Assembly (NCBI GenBank): GCA_964577305.1
Contig: CAZNYS010000001.1
Span: forward strand, 62,001 to 126,000
Source of the DNA: UBA9300 sp964577305
Lineage (GTDB): Bacteria > Bacteroidota > Bacteroidia > Bacteroidales > VadinHA17
Length of the DNA: 64,000 bases
Direction: 5' to 3'
In this document: positions 1-7,458 of the stretch, one piece after another
Position numbering within the stretch: position 1 is the stretch's first letter
Layout of the letters: every line of letters begins with the position of its first letter
Made by a program: the position numbers and the translations under genes
The notes under the pieces: generated by a model
What the model saw: the letters and a program-made list of their open reading frames with translations, nothing else
Database searches by the model: none
What the model was told of the DNA's origin: nothing

Positions 1-638
1 TCTATAATTTTTGCAGCTTCCGCTACTTTAATTGAGCTTGCCCTGTGTATACCTGCACCAATTATCAGTTCATAAGTCTTAGCTATCTCTTCGGCAGATT
101 CTTCATCGCAGCCACTTGTAACCTTAACTATCGAGGTGAGCGTATGAACCTTATCACCAGGATTTATTCTTTCAGGGGAGAATCCGGCCTTGAAATCTTC
201 GCGGTATTTCAAAGAGGAAAATTTTTCAAGCACGGGCACACAGTCTTCCTCAGTACATCCCGGATAAACGGTTGATTCGTAAACCACGTAGTCTCCTTTT
301 TTCAGTATTTTACCTACGGTTTCTGAGGCTGCCATAACAGGACCCAGATCGGGCAGGTTATGTCTATCGGTAGGTGTAGGCACTGCAATTATATGAAAAG
401 AGGCTTCCTTAAGGTCTTCGGGGTCGGAAGTGAAATGTATATTGATATCATTAAAGGCTTCGTCAGGTACTTCTTCATTGGGATCCACTCCCTTTCTTAT
501 GCTCTCGACCCTGTCAGTACGTATATCAAAAGCTATTACATTGATTTTCTTTGCAAACTCCAGGGCTATTGGCAAACCAACATATCCGAGTCCTATAACT
601 GATAATTTAGTTTTTCCTTCTATTAGTTTTCTGTACAT
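1..638 (-). CDS. UDP-sugar 6-dehydrogenase, 3' end cut by window edge
   Basis: The N-terminal 212 codons are visible, starting MYRKLIEGKTKLSVIGLGYV; the C-terminus lies outside the window. The Rossmann motif GLGYVGLP at about residues 16-23, the segment VPTPTD, and the segment YESTVYPGCTEE are typical of the nucleotide-sugar dehydrogenases (WbpA/WbpO/TviB type) that oxidise C6 of a UDP-HexNAc to the uronic acid with NAD. It is the last visible gene of a minus-strand operon with WbpE-, WbpD- and WbpB-like genes, 9 bp after the WbpB-like stop. That context favours UDP-GlcNAc as substrate (WbpA role) rather than UDP-GalNAc, but sequence alone does not settle this. Confidence 0.9.
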   Translation of the reverse strand, partial: MYRKLIEGKTKLSVIGLGYVGLPIALEFAKKINVIAFDIRTDRVESIRKGVDPNEEVPDEAFNDINIHFTSDPEDLKEASFHIIAVPTPTDRHNLPDLGPVMAASETVGKILKKGDYVVYESTVYPGCTEEDCVPVLEKFSSLKYREDFKAGFSPERINPGDKVHTLTSIVKVTSGCDEESAEEIAKTYELIIGAGIHRASSIKVAEAAKII

Positions 639-647
639 TTTCAAGAT

Positions 648-1607
648 TTATTTTACAATGCTAAATGCAAAAGGATGCATTTCCCCTTTCTTTATTTGTT
701 TTTCGCTGTTTCGTATTTCGTATACTGTTTGCACTGAATTACGTGCATCATCCAATCCATATCCTCCACCTGCAAGGATCTGCCTGTATGTTTTGGTATG
801 CAGGTCATTAAAGCCACCGCTGAATTCAATCTCATTACCTTCAACGCGTATTGACCTGTATGTTCTCTGTCCCTTCTGTTTTATTTCTTCCGGCAGGTCA
901 TTATAATCTATACTCAGGAACCACCTTATCCTTGCATTTTCCAGTTCGAGGTATCCTGCCGCCTTATCTTCTTCAAGGAGGTGGACATGATTTTCCTGTG
1001 TGTCACCGAATACCCAGCTGAGTAAATCAAAGAAATGAATACCTATATTGGTAGCCACCCCTCCTGATTTTTGCAGGTGCCCTTTCCATGAGAATTTGTA
1101 CCAGTTTCCCCTGCTGGTGATATACGTAAGATCAATATTGTGTTTCTGATCTTTTTTCTCCTTCATTATTTTTTCTTTAAGGGCAATGATTGAAGGGTGA
1201 AGCCTCAGCTGCAGTACGGTATACACTTTCTTCCCTGTTTCTTTCTCTATCTCCTGTAATGCATCAATATTCCATGGGTTAAGGACTATCGGTTTTTCGC
1301 AGATGGCATCAGCCTGGTGCCTTAGTGCGAACCGTATATGTGAATCATGCAGGAAATTAGGTGAGCATATGCTTACGTAATCAATTTTTATACCTGATCT
1401 TTTAAGTTTCTCAAAATGGCGGTCGAACCGTTCAAACTCAACAAAAAAATCGCTGTCAGGGAAATATGAATCGATAATACCCACGCTGTCAAAAGGATCG
1501 AGGCTGGCAAGGAGGTTATTTCCGGTTTGTTTTATAGCGGCAAGGTGTCGCACTGCTATATAACCTGCCACGCCTATCAGGCCGAAGTTTTTTGACTTAT
1601 CACTCAT
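648..1607 (-). CDS. wbpB: Gfo/Idh/MocA oxidoreductase, WbpB/WlbA-like
   Basis: A 319-residue NAD-dependent oxidoreductase. The start MSDKSKNFGLIGVAGYIAVR is chosen because the Rossmann fold begins at once and an AGGGACC-like ribosome site precedes it; a longer frame upstream overlaps the previous gene and has no family match. Visible family marks are GVAGYIAVRHLAAI (nucleotide binding), CEKP (the EKP motif near residue 97) and GGVATNIGIHFFDLL, which contains the substrate-binding His. WbpB/WlbA oxidises C3 of UDP-GlcNAcA to give the 3-keto sugar that the neighbouring aminotransferase uses. Assignment rests on family plus operon. Confidence 0.88.
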   Translation of the reverse strand: MSDKSKNFGLIGVAGYIAVRHLAAIKQTGNNLLASLDPFDSVGIIDSYFPDSDFFVEFERFDRHFEKLKRSGIKIDYVSICSPNFLHDSHIRFALRHQADAICEKPIVLNPWNIDALQEIEKETGKKVYTVLQLRLHPSIIALKEKIMKEKKDQKHNIDLTYITSRGNWYKFSWKGHLQKSGGVATNIGIHFFDLLSWVFGDTQENHVHLLEEDKAAGYLELENARIRWFLSIDYNDLPEEIKQKGQRTYRSIRVEGNEIEFSGGFNDLHTKTYRQILAGGGYGLDDARNSVQTVYEIRNSEKQIKKGEMHPFAFSIVK

Positions 1608-1632
1608 AGGTCCCTTTTTTAATCCTGTAAAA

Positions 1633-2211
1633 CTAATCAATAATTTTAGAAACATCGTTTCCTGAAAGCCTGTATTTCTCTCCACTCTCAGGGCATACGG
1701 CTATGTTATCATCATTGAATTCAAGCCTGTGTCCGTATTCGCTCATCCACCCTGCATGCCTTGCGGGATTACCTATAACAAGCGAATATGGTTTAACCTC
1801 TCTGGTCACTACGGCACCGGCACCAATAAATGCATATTTACCTATATTATTACCACAGATGATGGTGGCGTTTGCTCCTATGCTTGCTCCTTTGCCAACA
1901 ATTGTCTTTACGTACTGATCACGCCTCACCACTGCACTCCTGGGATTGACTATATTGGTAAAGACCATTGAAGGGCCGAGGAATACGTCATCTTCACATA
2001 TTACACCTGTATATACTGATACATTATTCTGTACCTTGACATTTTTACCCAGAATAACACCCGGTGATATAACCACATTCTGCCCAAGGTTACATTTTTC
2101 ACCCAGCTCGGCACCTGTCATAATATGGGAAAAATGCCATATTCGGCATCCCTTACCTATCCTGCAGCCTTCGTCTATCACTGCTGTTTCGTGAGCAAAA
2201 TAATCATCCAT
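1633..2211 (-). CDS. wbpD: UDP-sugar 3-N-acetyltransferase, WbpD/WlbB-like
   Basis: 192 residues built of hexapeptide repeats (for example IGKGCRIW, LGEKCNLG, LGKNVKVQ, IGANATII), the left-handed beta-helix of trimeric acetyl-CoA-dependent transferases. Signature stretches NIVNPRSAV and IGAGAVVTREV match the WbpD/WlbB group, which N-acetylates the C3 amino group of UDP-2-acetamido-3-amino-glucuronate. The gene starts 3 bp after the aminotransferase stop and ends 25 bp before the WbpB-like start, so it sits in the middle of a tightly packed operon. Confidence 0.9.
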   Translation of the reverse strand: MDDYFAHETAVIDEGCRIGKGCRIWHFSHIMTGAELGEKCNLGQNVVISPGVILGKNVKVQNNVSVYTGVICEDDVFLGPSMVFTNIVNPRSAVVRRDQYVKTIVGKGASIGANATIICGNNIGKYAFIGAGAVVTREVKPYSLVIGNPARHAGWMSEYGHRLEFNDDNIAVCPESGEKYRLSGNDVSKIID

Positions 2212-2214
2212 AAT

Positions 2215-3351
2215 TTACCTGTTGTCTTCAAAAAACTTATAAATATTATCACATATGTACTTTAGCTGGTCAATGTTAAGTTCTGTGTGCATTGGCAGTG
2301 ACAGGACAGAGCTGCATAATGAACCGGTTACCGGGAATTCATCATCCTTGAAGCCCAGGTAGCTGTATGCTTTTTGTTTGTGCATGGGCACCGGGTAATA
2401 TACCGTTGAAGGTATCTCCCTTTCTGCAAGGTAATTCTTCAGGTCATCCCTTGTTCCGGGATCTGTCTTTACGGTATACTGGTGAAAAATATGGGTTGAC
2501 TTGTTTGATCTGAAAGGGGAGATTACCTTTTCAGTCTGGCTTAATTGCCTGTCATAGAATGAAGCGGCATTCCTGCGCGCATTATTATATTCATCGAGAT
2601 ACCTGAGTTTGACCCTGAGTATAGCAGCCTGGATGGCATCGAGCCTTGAATTAACTCCTATATCATCATGATAATATTTTTTTGTACTGCCATGGTTGGT
2701 AATACTGCGCATAAGTCTTGCAAGACTGTCATCATTCGTAAATATTGCACCGCCATCGCCGTAACATCCAAGATTCTTTGAGGGGAAGAATGATGTGCAA
2801 CCAACATCGCCTATAGTACCTGCTTTTTGTCTTGTGCCGTCGGAAAATATATACTCGGTGCCTGCTGCCTGTGCGGCATCTTCAATAATGAACAGCTTGT
2901 GTTTGCGGGCTATTTTCAATATTTCTTCCATATCCGCCGATTGCCCGAAGAGATGAACCGGTATTATTGCCCTGGTCTTTGGGCTTATAGCTTTTTCAAT
3001 GGCGGCGGGTGAAATATTGAATGTATCGGGTTCGGGCTCTGCAAAGACGGGTTTTAGCCCGAGCAATGCAATAACCTCCACGCTGGCAATAAAGGTGAAA
3101 TCTGTGGTTATTACTTCATCACCCGGTTTTAAGTCCAGTCCCATCATTGCTACCTGAAGTGCATCGGTGCCGTTGGCACAGCTGATGACATGTTTGACGC
3201 CAAGATAAGAAGCCAGTTCCTCCTCGAAATGTATTACTTCCGGACCCCTGATAAAAACAGCGGAATCAATTACTGACTGTATAGCAGAGTCGATCTCGGT
3301 TTTTATTCTATCATATTGACCCTTAAGGTCAACCATTCTCAGTTCTTTCAT
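2215..3351 (-). CDS. wbpE: DegT/DnrJ/EryC1 aminotransferase, WbpE/WlbC-like
   Basis: A 378-residue PLP-dependent sugar aminotransferase. The fold is marked by SCANGTDAL (about residues 58-66), EDAAQ (Asp158 binds the pyridine nitrogen) and FFPSKNLGCYGDGG, in which Lys192 is the likely Schiff-base lysine. WbpE-type enzymes transfer an amino group from glutamate to the 3-keto intermediate. It is the first gene of the operon wbpE-wbpD-wbpB-dehydrogenase. Together these make UDP-2,3-diacetamido-2,3-dideoxy-glucuronic acid, a surface-polysaccharide precursor. The WbpI-type epimerase for the mannuronic form is not seen here. Confidence 0.9.
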   Translation of the reverse strand: MKELRMVDLKGQYDRIKTEIDSAIQSVIDSAVFIRGPEVIHFEEELASYLGVKHVISCANGTDALQVAMMGLDLKPGDEVITTDFTFIASVEVIALLGLKPVFAEPEPDTFNISPAAIEKAISPKTRAIIPVHLFGQSADMEEILKIARKHKLFIIEDAAQAAGTEYIFSDGTRQKAGTIGDVGCTSFFPSKNLGCYGDGGAIFTNDDSLARLMRSITNHGSTKKYYHDDIGVNSRLDAIQAAILRVKLRYLDEYNNARRNAASFYDRQLSQTEKVISPFRSNKSTHIFHQYTVKTDPGTRDDLKNYLAEREIPSTVYYPVPMHKQKAYSYLGFKDDEFPVTGSLCSSVLSLPMHTELNIDQLKYICDNIYKFFEDNR

Positions 3352-3433
3352 TTTTTTCCTTATATTCAGAGATAGGAACAGCGAAGATAATATTTAGATT
3401 GCTGAGATGAAATAATTATTCAAAGACTTTTAT

Positions 3434-3441
3434 TATTTTTG
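3434..3441 (+). promoter_or_regulatory. Candidate Bacteroidota -7 box for HU/SPOR gene
   Basis: TATTTTTG fits the Bacteroidota -7 consensus TAnnTTTG and lies 21 bp before the ATG at 3463. No good TTTG element is seen at the right distance upstream, so this is a half-match in an AT-rich divergent intergenic region. Confidence 0.35.
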
Positions 3442-3462
3442 TATTCAACAGATGCGATTTAT

Positions 3463-4494
3463 ATGAAAGACCTTAGTCCATTTATCAGGGAGCTGTTATT
3501 CAGCCACGATTGTGTTATCCTTCCCGGCTTCGGTGGGTTTATAGGCAATTATACCCCTGCCAGGTTAGACAGGGACAGCCATACTTTTAACCCACCGGTA
3601 AAGGCAATATCCTTTAACAGCAGGCTTAGCCATAATGACGGTTTGCTTATCGGCAAGATATCCGAGAAAAGGAGTATAGGCTATGCTGATTCAAAGCGAA
3701 TAGTTGAGGATTATATCAGCGAGTTGCGGAATACGCTAAACAGTGGTGAGCGTATACACCTGACTGGTATAGGTCATTTCCAGATGAACAGGGAAGGCAG
3801 TTTGCAGTTTGAACCCGACAATGATATTAATTATCTCCTTGATGCATATGGCCTGTCAACCTTTTACCGGGAACCGGTTGAGGATTATAATATATCAAAA
3901 GCTGTAATCAGGCGCCGCGACAAGGATCCCGTTATAATAGCCAGTCGGCGCAGGATGATTTGGAGAGCTGCAGTAGCACTACCATTTGTCCTTGCAATGA
4001 TAGTTGTTCCGTTGAAGACAGATCTCTTTAAGTCAAAAATCACCCTTAATCCGCTTGCAGAAGTCGAATTTCAAGAAATACAGTCAGCACAGGAAGAATT
4101 ATTCAGTGAAATGCCCGAAACTCACCAGGCAGGTGTAATAAGTCCTGTAACTGATTATGAACATGAGGGGATTGGTGTTACGGAGAATGCCGGTGAACCG
4201 GTAAATGTAATACAGGATGAACCCGGGGAAAGCCCTGTTAAGGATATACAGACACAGGGAACACGAGGGGCTGGTATATATCACCTTATAGTAGGAAGCT
4301 TTAAGGATGCTGACAATGCAAGCCGTCTGTTCAATGAACTTGCACTCAAGGGTTACAATGCTGAATTATTAAAGGCAGATAACGGTTATTACAGGGTTTC
4401 TGCCGAATCATTCGGTACCATGCAGGAAGCAATTGATGAACGCAACCGCCTCAATAAGTCGTTTGATCAAGTCTGGATCTGGGAGAAGAAATAA
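3463..4494 (+). CDS. HU-CCDC81 plus SPOR domain membrane protein
   Basis: About 343 residues starting MKDLSPFIRELLFSHDCVIL. An upstream TTG would add eight residues, but this ATG begins exactly at the conserved domain. The N-terminal ~130 residues (LPGFGGFIGNY, RLSHNDGLL, LTGIGHF) match the prokaryotic HU-CCDC81 domains of Bacteroidota. One transmembrane helix follows (AAVALPFVLAMIVVP), then an acidic linker, and a C-terminal SPOR domain (YHLIVGSFKDADNASRLFNE) that typically binds denuded septal peptidoglycan. The topology suggests a cytoplasmic HU-like part linked across the membrane to the cell wall; that link is inference. It converges on metG with stops one base apart. Confidence 0.85.
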   Translation: MKDLSPFIRELLFSHDCVILPGFGGFIGNYTPARLDRDSHTFNPPVKAISFNSRLSHNDGLLIGKISEKRSIGYADSKRIVEDYISELRNTLNSGERIHLTGIGHFQMNREGSLQFEPDNDINYLLDAYGLSTFYREPVEDYNISKAVIRRRDKDPVIIASRRRMIWRAAVALPFVLAMIVVPLKTDLFKSKITLNPLAEVEFQEIQSAQEELFSEMPETHQAGVISPVTDYEHEGIGVTENAGEPVNVIQDEPGESPVKDIQTQGTRGAGIYHLIVGSFKDADNASRLFNELALKGYNAELLKADNGYYRVSAESFGTMQEAIDERNRLNKSFDQVWIWEKK

Positions 4495-4495
4495 C

Positions 4496-6529
4496 CTACC
4501 TGATCCTGCTCCCGTTTTTTGTTTTATCCGAAGGTGAGATAAACACCAGATTACCGTCGTCCTCTTCTGCCATAAGTATCATACCCTGTGATTCAATACC
4601 CTTAATCGTTCGTGGTTCAAGGTTAACCAGTACCGATACCTTTTTCCCTTTAACAGTTGATGGATCGAAGTATTCAGCTATACCGGCAACGACCTTCCTC
4701 TTATCTATCCCTGTATCCAGTGTCAGTTCAAGGAGTTTTTTTGTTTTAGGTACCCTGGTGGCATCAATAATGGTTGCTGTGCGTATATCAAGCTTTGCAA
4801 AATCGTCAAAGCTTATATTTTCTTTCACAGGTTCTGTTTCTTTTGCAGGGCTGTCGTTTTGTTTTTTCGTTTCCATAAGCTTATTGACCTGTTTTTCTAC
4901 TTCTTCGTCTTCTATCTTCCTGAAAAGAAGCCCGGGTTTTTTGATCTTATGACCTGGCCTGAGAAGATCATCCCTTCCCGCATTATCCCATTTAAGGACT
5001 TCTATATTAAGCCATTCCCTTAATTTTTTCACTGAGAAGGGCAGGAACGGGTCCAGTATGATAGTAAGATTTGCGGTTATCTGAAGGGCTATATTAAGTA
5101 TTGTCTTTACTTTTTCCCTGTCATTTTTTATCACTATCCATGGTTCGGTATCGGCAAGATATTTATTCCCCAGCCTTGCCAGGTTCATTGCTTCCTTCAG
5201 AGCCTCCCTGAATCGAAAAGCATCAAGTGCAGAAGCTACCTTTTCCTTCAATAGTGCTATTTCTGCAAGTACTTTCCTGTCATATTCATCTGTTCCTGAC
5301 AGGGCGGGCACTTCACCATTGAAATAATTATCAGTAAGTATAAGGGTTCTGTTTACGAAATTGCCCAGTATGGCTACCAGCTCATTATTGTTCCTGGCCT
5401 GGAACTCTTTCCATGTAAAGTCATTATCTTTTGTTTCCGGGGCACTGGCACATAGCGCATAACGCAGCACATCCTGCTCACCCGGGAATTCTTCAAGGTA
5501 TTCATGCAGCCATACGGCCCAGTTCCTTGAGGTGGATATTTTGTCATTCTCAAGATTCAGAAACTCGTTGGCGGGCACATTATCAGGGAGGATATATGAA
5601 CCTTCAGCTTTAAGCATCACCGGGAAAATAATACAGTGAAATACAATGTTATCCTTGCCGATAAAATGCACCATCCTGGTGCCCGGGTCTTTCCAGTATT
5701 TTTCCCAGTCGTCGGTTAGCTCGCGTGTTGCCGATATATAACCAATGGGAGCATCAAACCATACATAAAGCACTTTACCCTCTGCTCCACTAACGGGCAC
5801 AGGGACACCCCAGTCGAGATCCCTGCTGACTGCTCTGGGCTGCAGTCCCTGGTCGAGCCACGACTTACACTGTCCGTAAACATTGGTTTTCCACTCCTTG
5901 TGGTCTTCGAGGATCCATTGCCTGAGCCATCCTTGAAATTTATCAAGGGGGAGGTACCAGTGTTTTGTTTTTTTCATTACTGGTTTTGTCCCACTGACCA
6001 TTGAGCGTGGCTTGATCAGGTCAGTAGGGCTTAATGATGTGCCGCAATTTTCGCACTGGTCGCCATAGGCACTATCATGACCACAATGCGGGCATGTACC
6101 TGTTATATAACGGTCGGCCAGGAAACATTCGGCTTCATTATCGTAATACTGCTCAGAGGATTTTTCAATGAATTCACCCTTTTTGTAAAGGGTGCTGAAG
6201 AAGTCTGAAGCTGTTTCGTAATGTATCTTGTTGCTTGTCCTTGAATAAATATCGAATTCTATGCCGAAATCCTCAAAAGACTTTTTGTTAAGGGCGTGAT
6301 AATAATCGACTATCTCCTGTGGAGTAACACCTTCTTTCCTGGCTTTCAGTGTTATAGGCACTCCATGTTCATCAGATCCGCAAATGGAAATTACATCCTC
6401 CCCTTTTATTTTAAGGTACCTTGTATATATATCACTGGGCACATATACTCCTGCCAGGTGCCCGATATGTATAGGGCCATTGGCATATGGCAGGGCTGAA
6501 GTAATCAGGTGTCTGTCAGGCTTTTTCAT
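4496..6529 (-). CDS. metG: Methionyl-tRNA synthetase
   Basis: 677 residues, a full-length class I MetRS. HIGH is at residues 21-24. Four zinc-type cysteines are at 146, 149, 159 and 162. The second signature reads KISTS (330-334) instead of KMSKS, followed by RNWAVW, a form familiar in Bacteroidota MetRS. An anticodon-binding helical domain follows, then a C-terminal EMAP-like tRNA-binding OB domain from about residue 575 (FAKLDIRTATI). It charges tRNA-Met in the cytoplasm. The gene is divergent from the LD-carboxypeptidase, with a hairpin-array cassette between them. Confidence 0.97.
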   Translation of the reverse strand: MKKPDRHLITSALPYANGPIHIGHLAGVYVPSDIYTRYLKIKGEDVISICGSDEHGVPITLKARKEGVTPQEIVDYYHALNKKSFEDFGIEFDIYSRTSNKIHYETASDFFSTLYKKGEFIEKSSEQYYDNEAECFLADRYITGTCPHCGHDSAYGDQCENCGTSLSPTDLIKPRSMVSGTKPVMKKTKHWYLPLDKFQGWLRQWILEDHKEWKTNVYGQCKSWLDQGLQPRAVSRDLDWGVPVPVSGAEGKVLYVWFDAPIGYISATRELTDDWEKYWKDPGTRMVHFIGKDNIVFHCIIFPVMLKAEGSYILPDNVPANEFLNLENDKISTSRNWAVWLHEYLEEFPGEQDVLRYALCASAPETKDNDFTWKEFQARNNNELVAILGNFVNRTLILTDNYFNGEVPALSGTDEYDRKVLAEIALLKEKVASALDAFRFREALKEAMNLARLGNKYLADTEPWIVIKNDREKVKTILNIALQITANLTIILDPFLPFSVKKLREWLNIEVLKWDNAGRDDLLRPGHKIKKPGLLFRKIEDEEVEKQVNKLMETKKQNDSPAKETEPVKENISFDDFAKLDIRTATIIDATRVPKTKKLLELTLDTGIDKRKVVAGIAEYFDPSTVKGKKVSVLVNLEPRTIKGIESQGMILMAEEDDGNLVFISPSDKTKNGSRIR

Positions 6530-6569
6530 TCTCGATTATAATATTGTGTCTCTGATCCGAAAATTGGAA

Positions 6570-6577
6570 CAAAGATA
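6570..6577 (-). promoter_or_regulatory. Candidate -7 box for metG
   Basis: On the minus strand this reads TATCTTTG, a full match to TAnnTTTG, 40 bp before the metG ATG. The expected -33 element would fall at about 6598, just inside the first hairpin of the repeat array, and no TTTG is seen there. Confidence 0.5.
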
Positions 6578-6588
6578 AGAAAATATTT

Positions 6589-6724
6589 GCTCGCTGGCGG
6601 GAGCGTAATTAATCCCGCTAACGCGGGATGTAAATGGCCTCACTGAGTTCGGCGTAATTAATCCCGCTGACGCGGGATGTAATTTGCTCACTTCGTGAGC
6701 GTAATTATGTTGAATGTTGTGATA
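6589..6724. repeat. Left hairpin array (GTAATTA spacers)
   Basis: A run of short hairpins separated by the word GTAATTA or GTAAAT. Clear units are 6612-6629 (stem ATCCCGC, loop TAAC), 6661-6678 (same stem, loop TGAC) and 6686-6700 (stem GCTCAC, loop TTC). Weaker units are at 6589-6604 and 6637-6653. Stems differ between units while spacing and shape stay the same. The array abuts the metG promoter on one side and runs into the N gap on the other. Confidence 0.8.
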
Positions 6725-6824
6725 NNNNNNNNNNNNNNNNNNNNNNNNNNNNNNNNNNNNNNNNNNNNNNNNNNNNNNNNNNNNNNNNNNNNNNNNNNNN
6801 NNNNNNNNNNNNNNNNNNNNNNNN
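6725..6824. other. Assembly gap, exactly 100 N
   Basis: A run of 100 undetermined bases. The 55 bases before it (6670-6724) are identical to the 55 bases after it (6825-6879). That is what two contigs sharing a 55-mer end would look like, so the true gap may be zero or may hide more array units. Confidence 0.95.
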
Positions 6825-6879
6825 ACGCGGGATGTAATTTGCTCACTTCGTGAGCGTAATTATGTTGAATGTTGTGATA
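6825..6879. repeat. Second copy of the 55-bp gap flank
   Basis: Identical to 6670-6724. It holds half of an ATCCCGC-type unit, the GCTCAC/TTC hairpin (6841-6855), the spacer GTAATTA, and the last codons of the four-helix-bundle gene. Probably an assembly overlap rather than a real duplication. Confidence 0.85.
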
Positions 6880-7228
6880 TGGATTTAAGGGAGTTAATGA
6901 ATTTGTTAAGCTTAATTTTCTCTTCTGTTGTATGTTGTTGCATTTTATGAAAATGTTCTGGCAATATGAGATTTCTACTCTTTAATCTATCTGTCCAATA
7001 TATTGCCTCGTACAGAGATCCTCTGGAGTTATAATAAAATTTCAGAGAGTCTTTATAGTGAAACCGCCCGAAACCTTCAGCTATATTTGCACCTATTGAA
7101 TCGGAGGAATTAAGAAACTGCTGGCCTGTTTTAAATTTGAATTCACGAGGCAAGGTCTGGTATATTTCCCAGGCAAGATCACTTATTTTTAAAGCTATCC
7201 TATAAATATCAAGATCTTCTAAATTCAT
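6860..7228 (-). CDS. Four-helix-bundle protein (S23/IVP family)
   Basis: 122 residues, starting MNLEDLDIYRIALKISDLAW. The pattern (aromatic/acidic start, YQTLPREFKFKTGQQFLNSS, SIGANIAEGFGR, then YEAIYWTDRL) matches the small four-helix-bundle family first seen in 23S rRNA intervening sequences; the Avd accessory protein of diversity-generating retroelements has a similar fold. The function of the free-standing members is unknown. The stop codon TAA is formed inside the GTAATTA spacer of the left hairpin array, so gene and array are physically joined. On the other side a second, inverted array begins 70 bp before the start codon. No reverse transcriptase or rRNA is nearby. Confidence 0.85.
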   Translation of the reverse strand: MNLEDLDIYRIALKISDLAWEIYQTLPREFKFKTGQQFLNSSDSIGANIAEGFGRFHYKDSLKFYYNSRGSLYEAIYWTDRLKSRNLILPEHFHKMQQHTTEEKIKLNKFINSLKSISQHST

Positions 7229-7299
7229 ACAGCAAGATTTTAGTAATAATTACTCCACAGCATACTAATTTACGAAAATCATATTATTTTAAAAATTTC

Positions 7300-7425
7300 G
7301 CTCGTCTTAGCGAGCTAGTTACGCCCCGCGCTAGCGGGGTAAATTACGCACTGCATCAGCAGTGCCAATAACACTCCCGAAGGGAGCCATTTACGCCATG
7401 CGCAAGCATGGCCAATTACGTCGAG
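7300..7425. repeat. Right hairpin array (TAATTAC spacers, inverted)
   Basis: Five clear hairpins: 7300-7315 (stem GCTCG), 7324-7339 (CCCCGC, loop GCTA), 7348-7365 (GCACTGC, loop ATCA), 7374-7386 (CTCCC, loop GAA) and 7395-7412 (GCCATGC, loop GCAA). Spacers read TAGTTAC, TAAATTAC, CATTTAC and CAATTAC, the reverse complement of the left-array spacer, so this array points the other way. All five stems differ. The array ends just before the ldcA promoter. Confidence 0.8.
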
Positions 7426-7446
7426 TGTAGCGAAACATAAAATCCT

Positions 7447-7454
7447 TATCTTTG
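7447..7454 (+). promoter_or_regulatory. Candidate -7 box for LD-carboxypeptidase
   Basis: TATCTTTG, identical to the proposed metG box on the other side of the cassette. It lies only 4 bp before the ATG at 7459 and 16 bp before the in-frame ATG at 7471. If it is used, the second ATG (MIKPPALKKGDRV) is the more likely start. Confidence 0.45.
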
Positions 7455-7458
7455 AAGT

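Noticed and set aside
430..906. Plus-strand 158-codon frame
   Set aside because: Shadow of the dehydrogenase and WbpB-like genes on the other strand; the protein has low complexity and no family features.
4496..6529. Broken KMSKS in MetRS
   Set aside because: KISTS followed by RNWAVW is a form I know from Bacteroidota MetRS; the rest of the enzyme is intact.
6860..7228. Diversity-generating retroelement (Avd-like protein)
   Set aside because: No reverse transcriptase or template/variable repeat pair is in the window; only the fold of the small protein is similar.
6589..7425. CRISPR array
   Set aside because: Units are short palindromes with different stems and 7-nt spacers; there are no constant repeats with long unique spacers and no cas genes.
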